A stretch of DNA of 39,823 nucleotides from Halorhodospira sp. (GTDB lineage: Bacteria > Pseudomonadota > Gammaproteobacteria > Nitrococcales > Halorhodospiraceae), in contig SKYL01000120.1 in NCBI GenBank assembly GCA_007127935.1, positions 1-39,823 of the forward strand, written 5' to 3'. A program made the translations under genes and the position numbers. Of the stretch, positions 1 through 7,208 are shown piece by piece; the first letter of the stretch is position 1; every line of letters starts with the position of its first letter. A model generated the notes under the pieces. The model was given only the letters and a program-made list of their open reading frames with translations, did no database searches and was not told where the DNA came from.

Positions 1-867
1 AGAGCGCATCCGGCGGGTTCGGATGACCCGCCCTCCGGCATCGGTGATCTTGCCGTGGGCGCCGGCGCCCAGACCAAGGTAGTCGCCGTACTCCCAGTAG
101 TTCAGATTGTGGCGGCAGCGGTGGCCCGGCGCCGCATAGGCCGAAACCTCGTAGCGCCGGTACCCGGCCCCGGCCAGCCGCGCCACGCACGCCACCTCCA
201 TCGCGGCCACGGTATCCGGATCGGGCAAGTCCTCCGGCACATTGCGCGCCAGCGGCGTTCCCGGCTCCACCGTCAACTGGTAGTGGCTGATGTGCGGCAC
301 GCCCAGAGCCACCGCTTGACGCACATCGGCAAGCGCCTGCTCCGGCGTCTGTCCCGGCAGAGCGTACATCAGATCGAGATTGACGCTCTCAAACCCGGCC
401 TCCAGGGCCGCCGTTACCGCGCCACGGGCGGCGCCGGCATCATGAATCCGCCCCAACCGGTCCAACGCCGCATCGGAAAAGCTCTGCACCCCCAGCGACA
501 GGCGAGTCACCCCCACCTCCCGGTACCGGCGGAACGCGACCCCCTCCGAGGCGCCGGGATTGGCCTCCAGGGTCACCTCCGCGTCATCGGCTACTGCCAC
601 CAAGGCCCGCAGCCCATCCAGCAGCCGGGCGATGGCCTCCGGCGGAAAGAGGCTGGGCGTCCCGCCCCCGACAAAGACACTCCCCACCACCCGCCCGTCC
701 AAGGCCAGCGCCTCCATCGCGGCCTCGGCCAGCAACGCATCCACGTACGCCTCCGCCGGCAGCGGCCCGGAGAGCGCATGGGCATTGAAATCACAATAGG
801 CGCAGCGGCGCACACACCAAGGCAGGTGGATGTAGACACCCAGAGGAATCCGACACGGATCGGTCAT
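1..867 (-). CDS. hemW: HemW-like radical SAM haem chaperone, 3' end missing
   Basis: The gene starts at an ATG (complement 865-867) and runs off the left edge, so 289 codons are present and the C-terminus is missing. The radical-SAM cluster motif CxxxCxxC is seen at Cys18, Cys22 and Cys25 (WCVRRCAYCDFN), followed by the glycine-rich FVGGGTPS segment that binds S-adenosylmethionine. The Cys spacing and flanking residues match HemW (formerly YggW), which binds haem and passes it to haemoproteins; it resembles coproporphyrinogen dehydrogenase HemN but is a separate family. It lies 19 bases downstream of rdgB in the same direction, so it is probably the last gene of rph-rdgB-hemW. Separation from HemN rests on the short N-terminus and motif context; the C-terminal domain cannot be inspected. 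Confidence 0.9.
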   Translation of the reverse strand, partial: MTDPCRIPLGVYIHLPWCVRRCAYCDFNAHALSGPLPAEAYVDALLAEAAMEALALDGRVVGSVFVGGGTPSLFPPEAIARLLDGLRALVAVADDAEVTLEANPGASEGVAFRRYREVGVTRLSLGVQSFSDAALDRLGRIHDAGAARGAVTAALEAGFESVNLDLMYALPGQTPEQALADVRQAVALGVPHISHYQLTVEPGTPLARNVPEDLPDPDTVAAMEVACVARLAGAGYRRYEVSAYAAPGHRCRHNLNYWEYGDYLGLGAGAHGKITDAGGRVIRTRRMRS

Positions 868-886
868 GGCTACAACAGGCCCGGAA

Positions 887-1498
887 TTACCGCTCCCGCA
901 ACTCAAGCTCCCGCCGCAAGTCCTCCACCAACCCCCGCATCGCAATCCCCCGATGACTCCGCCGATCCTTCTCCTCGGCGGACAACTCCCCCCCGGTCCG
1001 GCTACTCTCCGGATCTTCGAAGAGCGGATCGTACCCGAAGCCGTTCTCCCCCCGGGGCGTATCCACAATGCGGCCGGTCCACGCCCCGTGACGGATCACC
1101 GGCACCGGGTCTTCCGGATGGCGGACAAAAACCATCAGGCAATGGAACGTGGCGGTACGCGGCGCATCGGCCGGCAGCCGGGCCATCTCCTCCAGCAAAC
1201 GCCGGTTATTGGCCTCATCCCCGGCATCCTCCCCGGCGTAGCGGGCGGAGTAGACCCCCGGCGCGCCGCCCAGGGCGTCCACGGCGAGCCCCGAATCGTC
1301 GGCCACCGCCGGCAGGCCGGTGGCCGCGGCGGCGTGGCGGGCTTTGGCCAAGGCGTTCTCCACGAAGGTGCATGCCGTCTCCGGCGCTGCTTCCACCCCC
1401 AGCGAACCCTGGGTCACCACCTCTATGCCGGTTCCGTTCAGCAAGCGTTCCAACTCCGCCGCCTTACCCGGATTGCCGGTGGCCAACACGACCTTCAT
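887..1498 (-). CDS. rdgB: RdgB/HAM1 dITP/XTP pyrophosphatase
   Basis: This 203-residue protein hydrolyses non-canonical purine triphosphates (dITP, XTP, ITP) to the monophosphate and pyrophosphate, keeping them out of DNA and RNA in the cytoplasm. The N-terminus MKVVLATGNPGKAAELE is the family's nucleotide-binding start. Further family blocks are ADDSGLAVDALGG with GVYSARYAG, FGYDPLF, and SHRGIAMR near the C-terminus. Length is normal (about 197 residues in E. coli). Its ATG overlaps the rph stop codon (ATGA, four bases), which implies translational coupling. The rph-rdgB-hemW order is common in Proteobacteria. Nothing looks damaged. Confidence 0.96.
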   Translation of the reverse strand: MKVVLATGNPGKAAELERLLNGTGIEVVTQGSLGVEAAPETACTFVENALAKARHAAAATGLPAVADDSGLAVDALGGAPGVYSARYAGEDAGDEANNRRLLEEMARLPADAPRTATFHCLMVFVRHPEDPVPVIRHGAWTGRIVDTPRGENGFGYDPLFEDPESSRTGGELSAEEKDRRSHRGIAMRGLVEDLRRELELRER

Positions 1499-2211
1499 GG
1501 GCTCAAAACCTCCTGTTGAATCGTCACCAAACGGCGGATGCCTTGCTCCGCCAGCGCCAACATCGCGTCCAATTCATCCCGGCGGAAGGCGTGGCCCTCG
1601 GCCGTCCCCTGGATCTCGATGAAGCCGCCAGCGTCGTTCATCACCACATTCATGTCGGTCTCGGCCTCCACGTCCTCGGCGTAGTCGAGATCGAGCACCG
1701 GCTCCCCGCGATAGACACCGACAGAGACCGACGCCACGTGGCCGTGGATCGGGTTCGTGCGCAGCACGCCCTTTTTCACCAGTTGGTGGGTGGCATCCAC
1801 CAGGGCCACGTAGGCCCCGGTGATGGAAGCGGTGCGGGTTCCACCGTCGGCCTGGATCACGTCGCAGTCGACAACGATCCGGCGCTCTCCCAGGGCCTCC
1901 AGATCCGTCACCGCCCGCAGTGATCGGCCGATGAGCCGCTGGATCTCCTGGGTGCGGCCCTGCTGCCGCCCGCGCGCCGCCTCACGGTCGCTGCGGGTGT
2001 GGGTGGAGCGGGGCAGCATCCCGTATTCGGCGGTCACCCAGCCCCGGCCCTGGCCGCGCAGCCAAACCGGAACACGGGTCTCGACGCTGGCGTTGCAGAG
2101 CACGCGGGTCTCGCCGTACTCCACCAGCACGGACCCTTCGGCGTGCTTGGTGAAGCCGCGGGTCATACGGACGGGGCGCAATTCATCGGGGCGGCGGCCG
2201 CTGGGACGCAT
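1495..2211 (-). CDS. rph: Ribonuclease PH
   Basis: A 238-residue phosphorolytic 3'-5' exoribonuclease that trims tRNA precursors and structured RNA ends, acting as a hexamer ring. Visible family blocks are RPSGRRPDELRPV at the N-terminus, GWVTAEYGMLPRSTHTR, the phosphate-site segment RIVVDCDVIQADGGTRTA, and LDLDYAEDVEAETDMNVV. I chose the ATG at 2209-2211: it is preceded by AGGAG at ideal spacing and gives the same length as E. coli RNase PH, while an upstream in-frame start would add 28 residues with no family match. Unlike the rph frameshift of E. coli K-12, this copy is intact. It heads the rph-rdgB-hemW operon and is divergent from a chemoreceptor gene. Confidence 0.96.
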   Translation of the reverse strand: MRPSGRRPDELRPVRMTRGFTKHAEGSVLVEYGETRVLCNASVETRVPVWLRGQGRGWVTAEYGMLPRSTHTRSDREAARGRQQGRTQEIQRLIGRSLRAVTDLEALGERRIVVDCDVIQADGGTRTASITGAYVALVDATHQLVKKGVLRTNPIHGHVASVSVGVYRGEPVLDLDYAEDVEAETDMNVVMNDAGGFIEIQGTAEGHAFRRDELDAMLALAEQGIRRLVTIQQEVLSP

Positions 2212-2281
2212 GGGATCTCCTGAAAAAGGCGGACGATAGCATATTGGTATTGTTGCCTGATCCTGTTGCGTCGCCTTTTCC

Positions 2282-2316
2282 GATTGTGAGAACAATCAAG
2301 ACCTGTTATAGAACAG
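2282..2316. promoter_or_regulatory. Two operator-like dyads between rph and the chemoreceptor gene
   Basis: Two inverted repeats sit side by side in the divergent intergenic region. The first is GATTGT-GAGA-ACAATC (2282-2297, 6-base arms). The second is CTGTT-ATAG-AACAG (2303-2316, 5-base arms). Their centres are 20 bases apart, close to two helical turns, which suits cooperative binding of a dimeric regulator. The second ends 14 bases before a TATAAT hexamer. The factor is not identifiable; the spacing does not fit LexA (CTG-N10-CAG). Confidence 0.4.
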
Positions 2317-2329
2317 ATCTAGTTTTCGT

Positions 2330-2335
2330 TATAAT
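2330..2335 (+). promoter_or_regulatory. Candidate -10 element for the PAS chemoreceptor gene
   Basis: An exact TATAAT stands 72 bases before the chosen chemoreceptor start, in an AT-rich patch that contrasts with the GC-rich surroundings. The upstream TTATAG (2306-2311) could serve as a weak -35 with an 18-base spacer. It overlaps the second dyad, so a bound regulator could block it. No FliA-type sequence is seen here. Confidence 0.45.
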
Positions 2336-2407
2336 CTTGCTTATCCCCTTTATTGAATGCGTGTTATTTTGGCGCCTCTTTCCGAATCGCGCCGGGAGTC
2401 TTGCAGT

Positions 2408-4009
2408 ATGCGGATCAATGAGCCGGTAACCGGCCGTCGTGTTCCGGTCCGGGACAACGCCAATATCCTCTCCACCACCGACCCTCGCGGACATATCACT
2501 TACGTCAACGACGAGTTCCTGGAGATCAGCGGTTATTCCCGCGAGGAGTTGATCGGCCAGCCGCACAACATCCTCCGTCATCCCGACATGCCCCGCTTGG
2601 CCTTCCAGGAGATGTGGGACGCCCTGGAGAGCGGGCGCTCGTGGATGGGGATCATCAAGAACCGCTGCAAGAACGGGGACCACTACTGGGTCCACGCCTA
2701 CGCCACACCGATCCTCGATGACGACGGCAATATCCGGGAGTATCAGTCGGTCCGGCAAAACGTGCCCGATGAGGCGCTCATCGAGCGGGCGGAGCGGATT
2801 TACGCCAAGCAACGGGCACGGGAGTCGCGGAAGGGCCGGGTGCAGGGCATGAAGGGACGCGGGCTGGTGCTCGGTCTCCGGGCGCGGGTGGGCACCCTCT
2901 TTTTCTTGCCGCTGGCCGCCTTCGCCGCGGCGTTGGCCGTTCCCGGCCCCGTGGGCCTGCAAGCCCTCATCGGCGCCGCCGGCGCCCTGGGGTTCCTGGC
3001 GCTGCTGCCCATCGCCACCCGCCCGGTGGACCGGGTTCGAGCATCGGCATTGGAGATCATCAACGACCCGCTGGCGGAGAGCATCTACTGTGGGCAACAC
3101 GATGAGGCCGCCCAGGTACAGATCGCGTTGCTGCGGGCCCGCTCGGAGCTTCAGGCGGTCACCAAGCGGCTGCTGGCCACCATGGGCGAGCTGGATATCG
3201 AGAGCGCCCGGGTGGCGGAGCGCATGGGCGAGGTCATGGAGCAAGCCGAGGGCCAGAACGAGGAGACCCGGAGCCTGGCCACCGCCGTCGAGGAGATGTC
3301 AGCCGCGGTCCAGGAGGTGGCGCGGAACGCATCGTCGGCATCGGATGCCACCGAAAGCGCCCGGGAGCAGACCTCGCGCGGGCTGCGGACGGTGGGGCAG
3401 AGCGCCGACGCGGTTAAGGCGCTGGCCGAGGACATCGAGAACTCCGCCCAGGTCATCCACCACCTAGCCGGGGAGACCGATCGCATCGGGGCCGCCCTCG
3501 ACTTGATCCAGGAGATCACCGACCAGACCAACCTGCTGGCGCTGAACGCCGCCATTGAGGCGGCCCGGGCCGGCGACGTGGGGCGCGGCTTTTCAGTGGT
3601 GGCGGAAGAGGTACGGGTCCTTGCCGACCGGACCTCGGAATCGACCAAGGACATCAAGGGCATCATCGACTCGCTGCAAACCGGGGCGGCGGATGCTGTA
3701 TCGGCCATGGAGGAGAGCCGCCGCCGGGCCGACGAGACCTATCAGTTCGCCGACGAGGCGCGGGCGGCACTCCAGGAGATCAACACCGCGGTGGACACGG
3801 TGCGCGACATGAATGGCCAGATCGCCAGCGCCACGGAGGAGCAGAGCGCCACCGCCGATGAGATCACCCGCAATATCACCCGCATTGATGACATGGCGGC
3901 GCAGGTTCGGAACAGCGCCGAAGGGGCCGGAGAGCGATTGAAGCATTTGACCAACGGGGTGTCGCAGGTCCGCGGGCTGGCCGCCCGCTTTGCCGCGCGG
4001 CGTCGCTGA
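2408..4009 (+). CDS. Aer-like PAS-domain methyl-accepting chemotaxis protein
   Basis: A 533-residue chemoreceptor. Residues 15-120 form a PAS domain of the Aer type: YVNDEFLEISGYSREELIG, the NILRHPDMP block, a Trp at 79 and KNRCKNGDHYWV. These resemble the FAD-binding PAS of Aer, so redox or oxygen sensing is likely. A hydrophobic stretch at about 162-204 can form a membrane hairpin; there is no periplasmic domain. The C-terminal coiled coil holds the hairpin tip EITDQTNLLALNAAIEAARA, which contacts CheA and CheW. There is no NWETF-type tail for CheR. The ATG at 2408 follows GGGAG by nine bases; an ATG 51 bases upstream is possible. It sits between rph and yicC, which I recall as adjacent in Pseudomonas, so it may be an insertion. 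Confidence 0.9.
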   Translation: MRINEPVTGRRVPVRDNANILSTTDPRGHITYVNDEFLEISGYSREELIGQPHNILRHPDMPRLAFQEMWDALESGRSWMGIIKNRCKNGDHYWVHAYATPILDDDGNIREYQSVRQNVPDEALIERAERIYAKQRARESRKGRVQGMKGRGLVLGLRARVGTLFFLPLAAFAAALAVPGPVGLQALIGAAGALGFLALLPIATRPVDRVRASALEIINDPLAESIYCGQHDEAAQVQIALLRARSELQAVTKRLLATMGELDIESARVAERMGEVMEQAEGQNEETRSLATAVEEMSAAVQEVARNASSASDATESAREQTSRGLRTVGQSADAVKALAEDIENSAQVIHHLAGETDRIGAALDLIQEITDQTNLLALNAAIEAARAGDVGRGFSVVAEEVRVLADRTSESTKDIKGIIDSLQTGAADAVSAMEESRRRADETYQFADEARAALQEINTAVDTVRDMNGQIASATEEQSATADEITRNITRIDDMAAQVRNSAEGAGERLKHLTNGVSQVRGLAARFAARRR

Positions 4010-4098
4010 ACCCGCACGCGGCCACACGCGCTCGGCCGCACTGTCGCGCCGCCCCATGATGCCGTAACATGCCCCCCGGCGAACGGGAGAGCGCAGGC

Positions 4099-4968
4099 AT
4101 GATCCGAAGCATGACGGCATTTGACCGGCGGGAGGCCGGGGGTCCGTGGGGACGACTCACGTGGGAAGTGCGCGCCGTCAATCACCGCTACCTGGAGTTG
4201 CATCCCCGGCTGCCCGAGGCGCTGCGCGCGCTGGAACCGGCGGTCCGGGAGCACGCCGCCTCCCGCCTCGCCCGGGGCAAGGTGGAGTGCACGCTGCGCT
4301 ATACACCCTCCGCCGACACCGCCGGACGGATCGAGATCGACTGGCGCCGCGCCGGAGAGGTCTTGGACGCCTGCCGCCGCCTCGCCCGGCGCATGGGGCC
4401 ACTGGCCGCCCCCGGACCGGTCACCGATCTCCTGCGCCACCCGGGGGTGCTGCGGGAATCCGAACCCGACCTGACGCCGGTCCACGAGGGCGCCATGGCG
4501 GCGTTCCGGGAAGCCATGGACCACTTGGTGGCCTACCGGGAGCGCGAAGGCGCCCGCATTGCCGAGCACATCCAAGCCCGCGCCGCCCAGGCGGCGGAAC
4601 ATGTAGCGGCCATCGCCGCCCGGCGCGTCGAGGTCAACGCCGGCGTCCGCCGCCGGCTGGAGGCACGCTTGGCCGATCTGCCCACTCCGCCCGACGCCGG
4701 GCGGCTGGAGCAGGAACTGGTCTACATCGCCCAACGGCTCGACGTGGATGAAGAACTGGATCGGCTTCAGTCCCACCTGACCGAGGTGCTGCAGTCCCTG
4801 GAGAGCCGGGAGCCGGTGGGGCGCCGGCTCGACTTCCTGATGCAGGAGTTGAACCGCGAGGCCAACACCATCGGCTCCAAGGCCTCCGATGCGGAGACCA
4901 CCCGGCACAGCGTCGAACTGAAGGTCCTCATCGAACAGATGCGCGAACAGATACAGAACGTGGAGTAG
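4099..4968 (+). CDS. yicC: YicC/YloC family endoribonuclease
   Basis: A 289-residue protein matching YicC (287 residues in E. coli). The N-terminus MIRSMTAFDRRE is diagnostic, followed by VRAVNHRYLELHPRLPE; the C-terminal DUF1732 part ends GRRLDFLMQELNREANT and LKVLIEQMREQIQNVE. Family members have been reported as endoribonucleases involved in small-RNA and mRNA turnover; I infer the same here. The ATG at 4099 follows GGGAGAG and restores the normal length; an ATG 30 bases upstream gives an unsupported extension. The stop is one base before the gmk ATG, so the two are co-translated, and yicC-gmk is a conserved pair. Confidence 0.93.
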   Translation: MIRSMTAFDRREAGGPWGRLTWEVRAVNHRYLELHPRLPEALRALEPAVREHAASRLARGKVECTLRYTPSADTAGRIEIDWRRAGEVLDACRRLARRMGPLAAPGPVTDLLRHPGVLRESEPDLTPVHEGAMAAFREAMDHLVAYREREGARIAEHIQARAAQAAEHVAAIAARRVEVNAGVRRRLEARLADLPTPPDAGRLEQELVYIAQRLDVDEELDRLQSHLTEVLQSLESREPVGRRLDFLMQELNREANTIGSKASDAETTRHSVELKVLIEQMREQIQNVE

Positions 4969-4969
4969 C

Positions 4970-5590
4970 ATGGCTGACGGCACCCTTTACATCATCTCCG
5001 CCCCCTCGGGGGCGGGCAAGACATCGCTGGTCCGGGAACTGGCCGCCGGGGACCCGCGGGTGGAACTCTCGGTCTCCCACACCACGCGCGCGCCCCGTCC
5101 CGGCGAAGAGAACGGCGTTCACTACCACTTCACCACCGTGGAGGCGTTCCAGGAGTTGGTGGGCGCCGGCCGTTTCCTGGAGCACGCGCGAGTCTTCGAC
5201 AACGACTACGGCACATCGCGGGACGCGGTGGAAGCGCGGCTGGCCGCCGGCATGGATGTGATCCTGGAGATCGACTGGCAGGGCGCGCGGCAGGTCCGGC
5301 AGGCGCTACCCGAGAGCGTCTCGGTCTTCATTCTGCCGCCGTCCCGGGATGAGTTACGCCGGCGTTTGACGGCCCGAGGGCAGGACAGCGAGGAAGTGAT
5401 CCAGCGCCGGATGGACCAGGCGGTGGACGAACTGTCCCACTACGCCGAGTACGATTACCTGGTGGTCAACGACGACTTCCAACGGGCGCTGGACGACCTG
5501 CGGGCCCTGGTGCGGGGCCGTCGGCTGCGTTACGACGTCCAGTGCCAACGCCTGGCGGGCGTCTTGACCGACCTGCTCGGCGGGACATAA
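4970..5590 (+). CDS. gmk: Guanylate kinase
   Basis: A 206-residue enzyme that phosphorylates GMP to GDP with ATP, essential for GTP and (p)ppGpp pools. The P-loop APSGAGKTSL lies at residues 11-20. The GMP-binding block SVSHTTRAPRPGEENGVHYHF and the lid-region segment DVILEIDWQGARQVR are clear. Length equals the family norm (207 in E. coli). GGAG nine bases before the ATG overlaps the end of yicC. In many gammaproteobacteria rpoZ and spoT follow gmk; here a hairpin repeat and a convergent gene follow instead, so that link is broken. Confidence 0.97.
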   Translation: MADGTLYIISAPSGAGKTSLVRELAAGDPRVELSVSHTTRAPRPGEENGVHYHFTTVEAFQELVGAGRFLEHARVFDNDYGTSRDAVEARLAAGMDVILEIDWQGARQVRQALPESVSVFILPPSRDELRRRLTARGQDSEEVIQRRMDQAVDELSHYAEYDYLVVNDDFQRALDDLRALVRGRRLRYDVQCQRLAGVLTDLLGGT

Positions 5591-5603
5591 CACCAAGAAA
5601 ACG

Positions 5604-5757
5604 CCAAAGGATCCGTCATTGCGAGCGTAGCGAAGCAATCTCCATGAGTTGACGCTCAAGTGCTGGAGATTGCTTCGTCGCTCCGCTCCTCGCCATGACG
5701 AATCATTCGCAATGACGGGTCCTTTGGCTATGACGGATCACCGCTCGCAATGACGGG
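5604..5757. repeat. Long imperfect hairpin repeat (GTCATTGCGAGC family)
   Basis: The whole 182-base gap between gmk and the convergent NYN gene is occupied by an imperfect inverted repeat. The outer arm CCAAAGG plus a GTCATTGCGA block (5604-5622) is mirrored at 5707-5727, and an inner arm GAAGCAATCTCCA (5632-5644) is mirrored by TGGAGATTGCTTCG at 5664-5677. A further partial copy lies at 5730-5757. GTCATTGCGAGCG...AAGCAATCT repeats are known as non-coding interspersed elements in unrelated bacteria. A second copy occurs at 18081-18138. The transcript could form a bidirectional terminator-like hairpin, but no U-tract is seen. Confidence 0.8.
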
Positions 5758-5772
5758 TTGTTCAGCGTCGCC

Positions 5773-6603
5773 CTAAGGCCCGACCCGTTGAATATTCACC
5801 GCCTGGAGCGCCCCCTCCTTTGCTGCCGACTCCACCAAGTCGAACTCCAGAATCACCTCATGGCTGGGCAGGTCCTCGACGCGCACGCCATCGCGCAGAT
5901 CGGCGTCCCGGAAGAAGGCCGAGCCGTAGGGAGAGTCCGGTTCACGGGTATCAGTGACCCACATGTAGTCCGAGATCTCCCGCAGATAACGGACAAACCC
6001 GTACCCCCCCTCCTGGGCGTGAAAATGACAGGTGCCGCGCACGCGGGAGCCCACCGCGCCCCACGGGGGGTGCCCATTGGCGTTCCGGTGGACAGGGATC
6101 AATCCTGGAATCAGGTAACCGCAGATAAAGTCGTCGGCCTCCCGCTTCAAGTCGCCGGAGACGTTCTCGAAGGCCACCACTTCGACCCGGCAGCCCTGGC
6201 TCTGCAGGGCGCGGACCACCTGAACGAAGTCGCCGTCGCCGGTGGCCAGAACCACCCGGGAGAGGCTGCGGGACTGCACCAGCGCATCCACCGCGATCTC
6301 AAGATCGGCGTTGGCCTTGGCGTAGCGGTTCCCCTCGTCGTCGGAGTACCAGCGGTAGTGCTTGACGATGACCTTGAAGCCGACATCGCGGATGGAGGCG
6401 AAGAAGTTGTGGATCTTCTTCTGGTAGGTGGGATCGCGGCGGCCGCGCTCGGGGTCATAGACCGTATAGGCGTTGAGGCGCAGCGGCTCGCCCCCGCCCC
6501 GGCAGGCGAAACGGCGCAGAACATCGTACTGCATGCCGAAACCGCCGTTGGACTGGATGTTGGCGACATCCACGTAGATGCCGACGGCCCCGGAACCCGG
6601 CAA
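5773..6603 (-). CDS. NYN (LabA-like PIN-fold) nuclease with C-terminal cold-shock-like domain
   Basis: A 276-residue protein. Residues 5-170 form a NYN domain: Asp12 and Asn15 in IYVDVANIQ, Asp100 in AKANADLEIAVDAL, and Asp123/Asp125 in ATGDGDF, the acidic set expected for a metal-dependent RNase. Residues about 187-273 look like a cold-shock OB fold: GTCHFHAQEGGYGFVR, AFFRDADL, then VILEFDLVES and GALQAVNIQ, matching the GxVxWFN...GFGFI...VEF...QAVNV pattern with an insertion. The likely job is RNA cleavage, with the second domain binding RNA. The start is TTG (complement 6601-6603), supported by a perfect AAGGAGG five bases away. It follows the Irr-like regulator by 39 bases on the same strand, so one transcript is likely. 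Target unknown. Confidence 0.85.
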   Translation of the reverse strand: MPGSGAVGIYVDVANIQSNGGFGMQYDVLRRFACRGGGEPLRLNAYTVYDPERGRRDPTYQKKIHNFFASIRDVGFKVIVKHYRWYSDDEGNRYAKANADLEIAVDALVQSRSLSRVVLATGDGDFVQVVRALQSQGCRVEVVAFENVSGDLKREADDFICGYLIPGLIPVHRNANGHPPWGAVGSRVRGTCHFHAQEGGYGFVRYLREISDYMWVTDTREPDSPYGSAFFRDADLRDGVRVEDLPSHEVILEFDLVESAAKEGALQAVNIQRVGP

Positions 6604-6642
6604 TCGAACCTCCTTCGGCCGGGTACCGGCGATTCGAGCCCT

Positions 6643-7074
6643 TTAAGCCCGCTCTTCGTCGCGCACCCGCACCACAACGTCCACACCGGTGATGCACTTG
6701 CCGCTGGGCACTTCCACCAAGCGGCGCAGTTCATCCTCGTCCACACCCAGATCGATGTCCTCGACCCGACCGGTTCGCTCGTCGAAGGCGTGGTGGTGAG
6801 CGGTGGTGTTGGTGTCGAAGTACGACTTCCCGGAGCGCACCACCACCTCACGCAACAGTCCAGCCTCGCGGAACTGATTCAGCGTATTGTAGACGGTGGC
6901 CAGCGACACTTTCACGTTCTTTGCCACGGCCTCATCGTAGAGGCACTCGGCGGTGATATGCCGATCTCCCTCCGCGAACAGGAGTTCCGCCAACGCCACC
7001 CGCTGCTGCGTCGGCCGAAGCCCCACTTGCCGGAGCCGCTCCACACCGTATCGAACCCAGCTCTGATCGGTCAT
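6643..7074 (-). CDS. irr: Fur-family regulator, Irr-like
   Basis: A 143-residue Fur-superfamily repressor. The winged helix covers about residues 10-85 (RPTQQRVALAELLF, ITAECLYDEA, VSLATVYNTLNQFREAGLL). The dimerisation part begins FDTNTTAHHHAFDERTG; the FDTNT plus HHH signature is that of Irr, the haem- and iron-responsive branch, rather than Fur or Zur. Cysteine zinc pairs typical of PerR and Zur are absent; the only Cys is in SGKCITG. Irr proteins control iron uptake and haem synthesis genes, and here the gene may also control its downstream NYN partner. It is divergent from cls, and a TTAG-N7-CTAA element lies 46 bases upstream. The Irr label is inferred from short motifs. Confidence 0.85.
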   Translation of the reverse strand: MTDQSWVRYGVERLRQVGLRPTQQRVALAELLFAEGDRHITAECLYDEAVAKNVKVSLATVYNTLNQFREAGLLREVVVRSGKSYFDTNTTAHHHAFDERTGRVEDIDLGVDEDELRRLVEVPSGKCITGVDVVVRVRDEERA

Positions 7075-7119
7075 GACCTACACCATCATCTCACTGATGC
7101 GACCACTTGCCACATCTTC

Positions 7120-7134
7120 TTAGTTGGAGTCTAA
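7120..7134. promoter_or_regulatory. Possible Irr/Fur operator between irr and cls
   Basis: TTAG-N7-CTAA lies in the divergent irr/cls gap. It resembles half-sites of the iron control element recognised by Irr (TTAGAA...TTCTAA), but the inner bases are not symmetrical. Autoregulation would be normal for this family. The rest of the gap holds only a perfect palindrome GCCCCGCGGGGC at 7160-7171. Confidence 0.3.
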
Positions 7135-7208
7135 CCTTTGACGGCTACCCGCTCAAGCAGCCCCGCGGGGCTTCCAAATTGATGCGGTAAGACCGAGACT
7201 GAGACCCC

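Noticed and set aside
55..1923. Long plus-strand open frame of 622 codons across hemW, rdgB and rph
   Set aside because: It is antisense to three genes with clear family motifs, is rich in Arg, Pro and His as GC-rich shadow frames are, and matches nothing I know.
2303..2316. CTGTT-ATAG-AACAG as a LexA (SOS) box
   Set aside because: The CTG to CAG spacing is 8 instead of the 10 bases of the LexA site, and the neighbouring genes are not SOS genes.
3742..4983. 413-codon minus-strand frame opposite yicC and the chemoreceptor end
   Set aside because: It is a shadow of genes with firm motifs; its composition is low-complexity and it has no ribosome-binding site.
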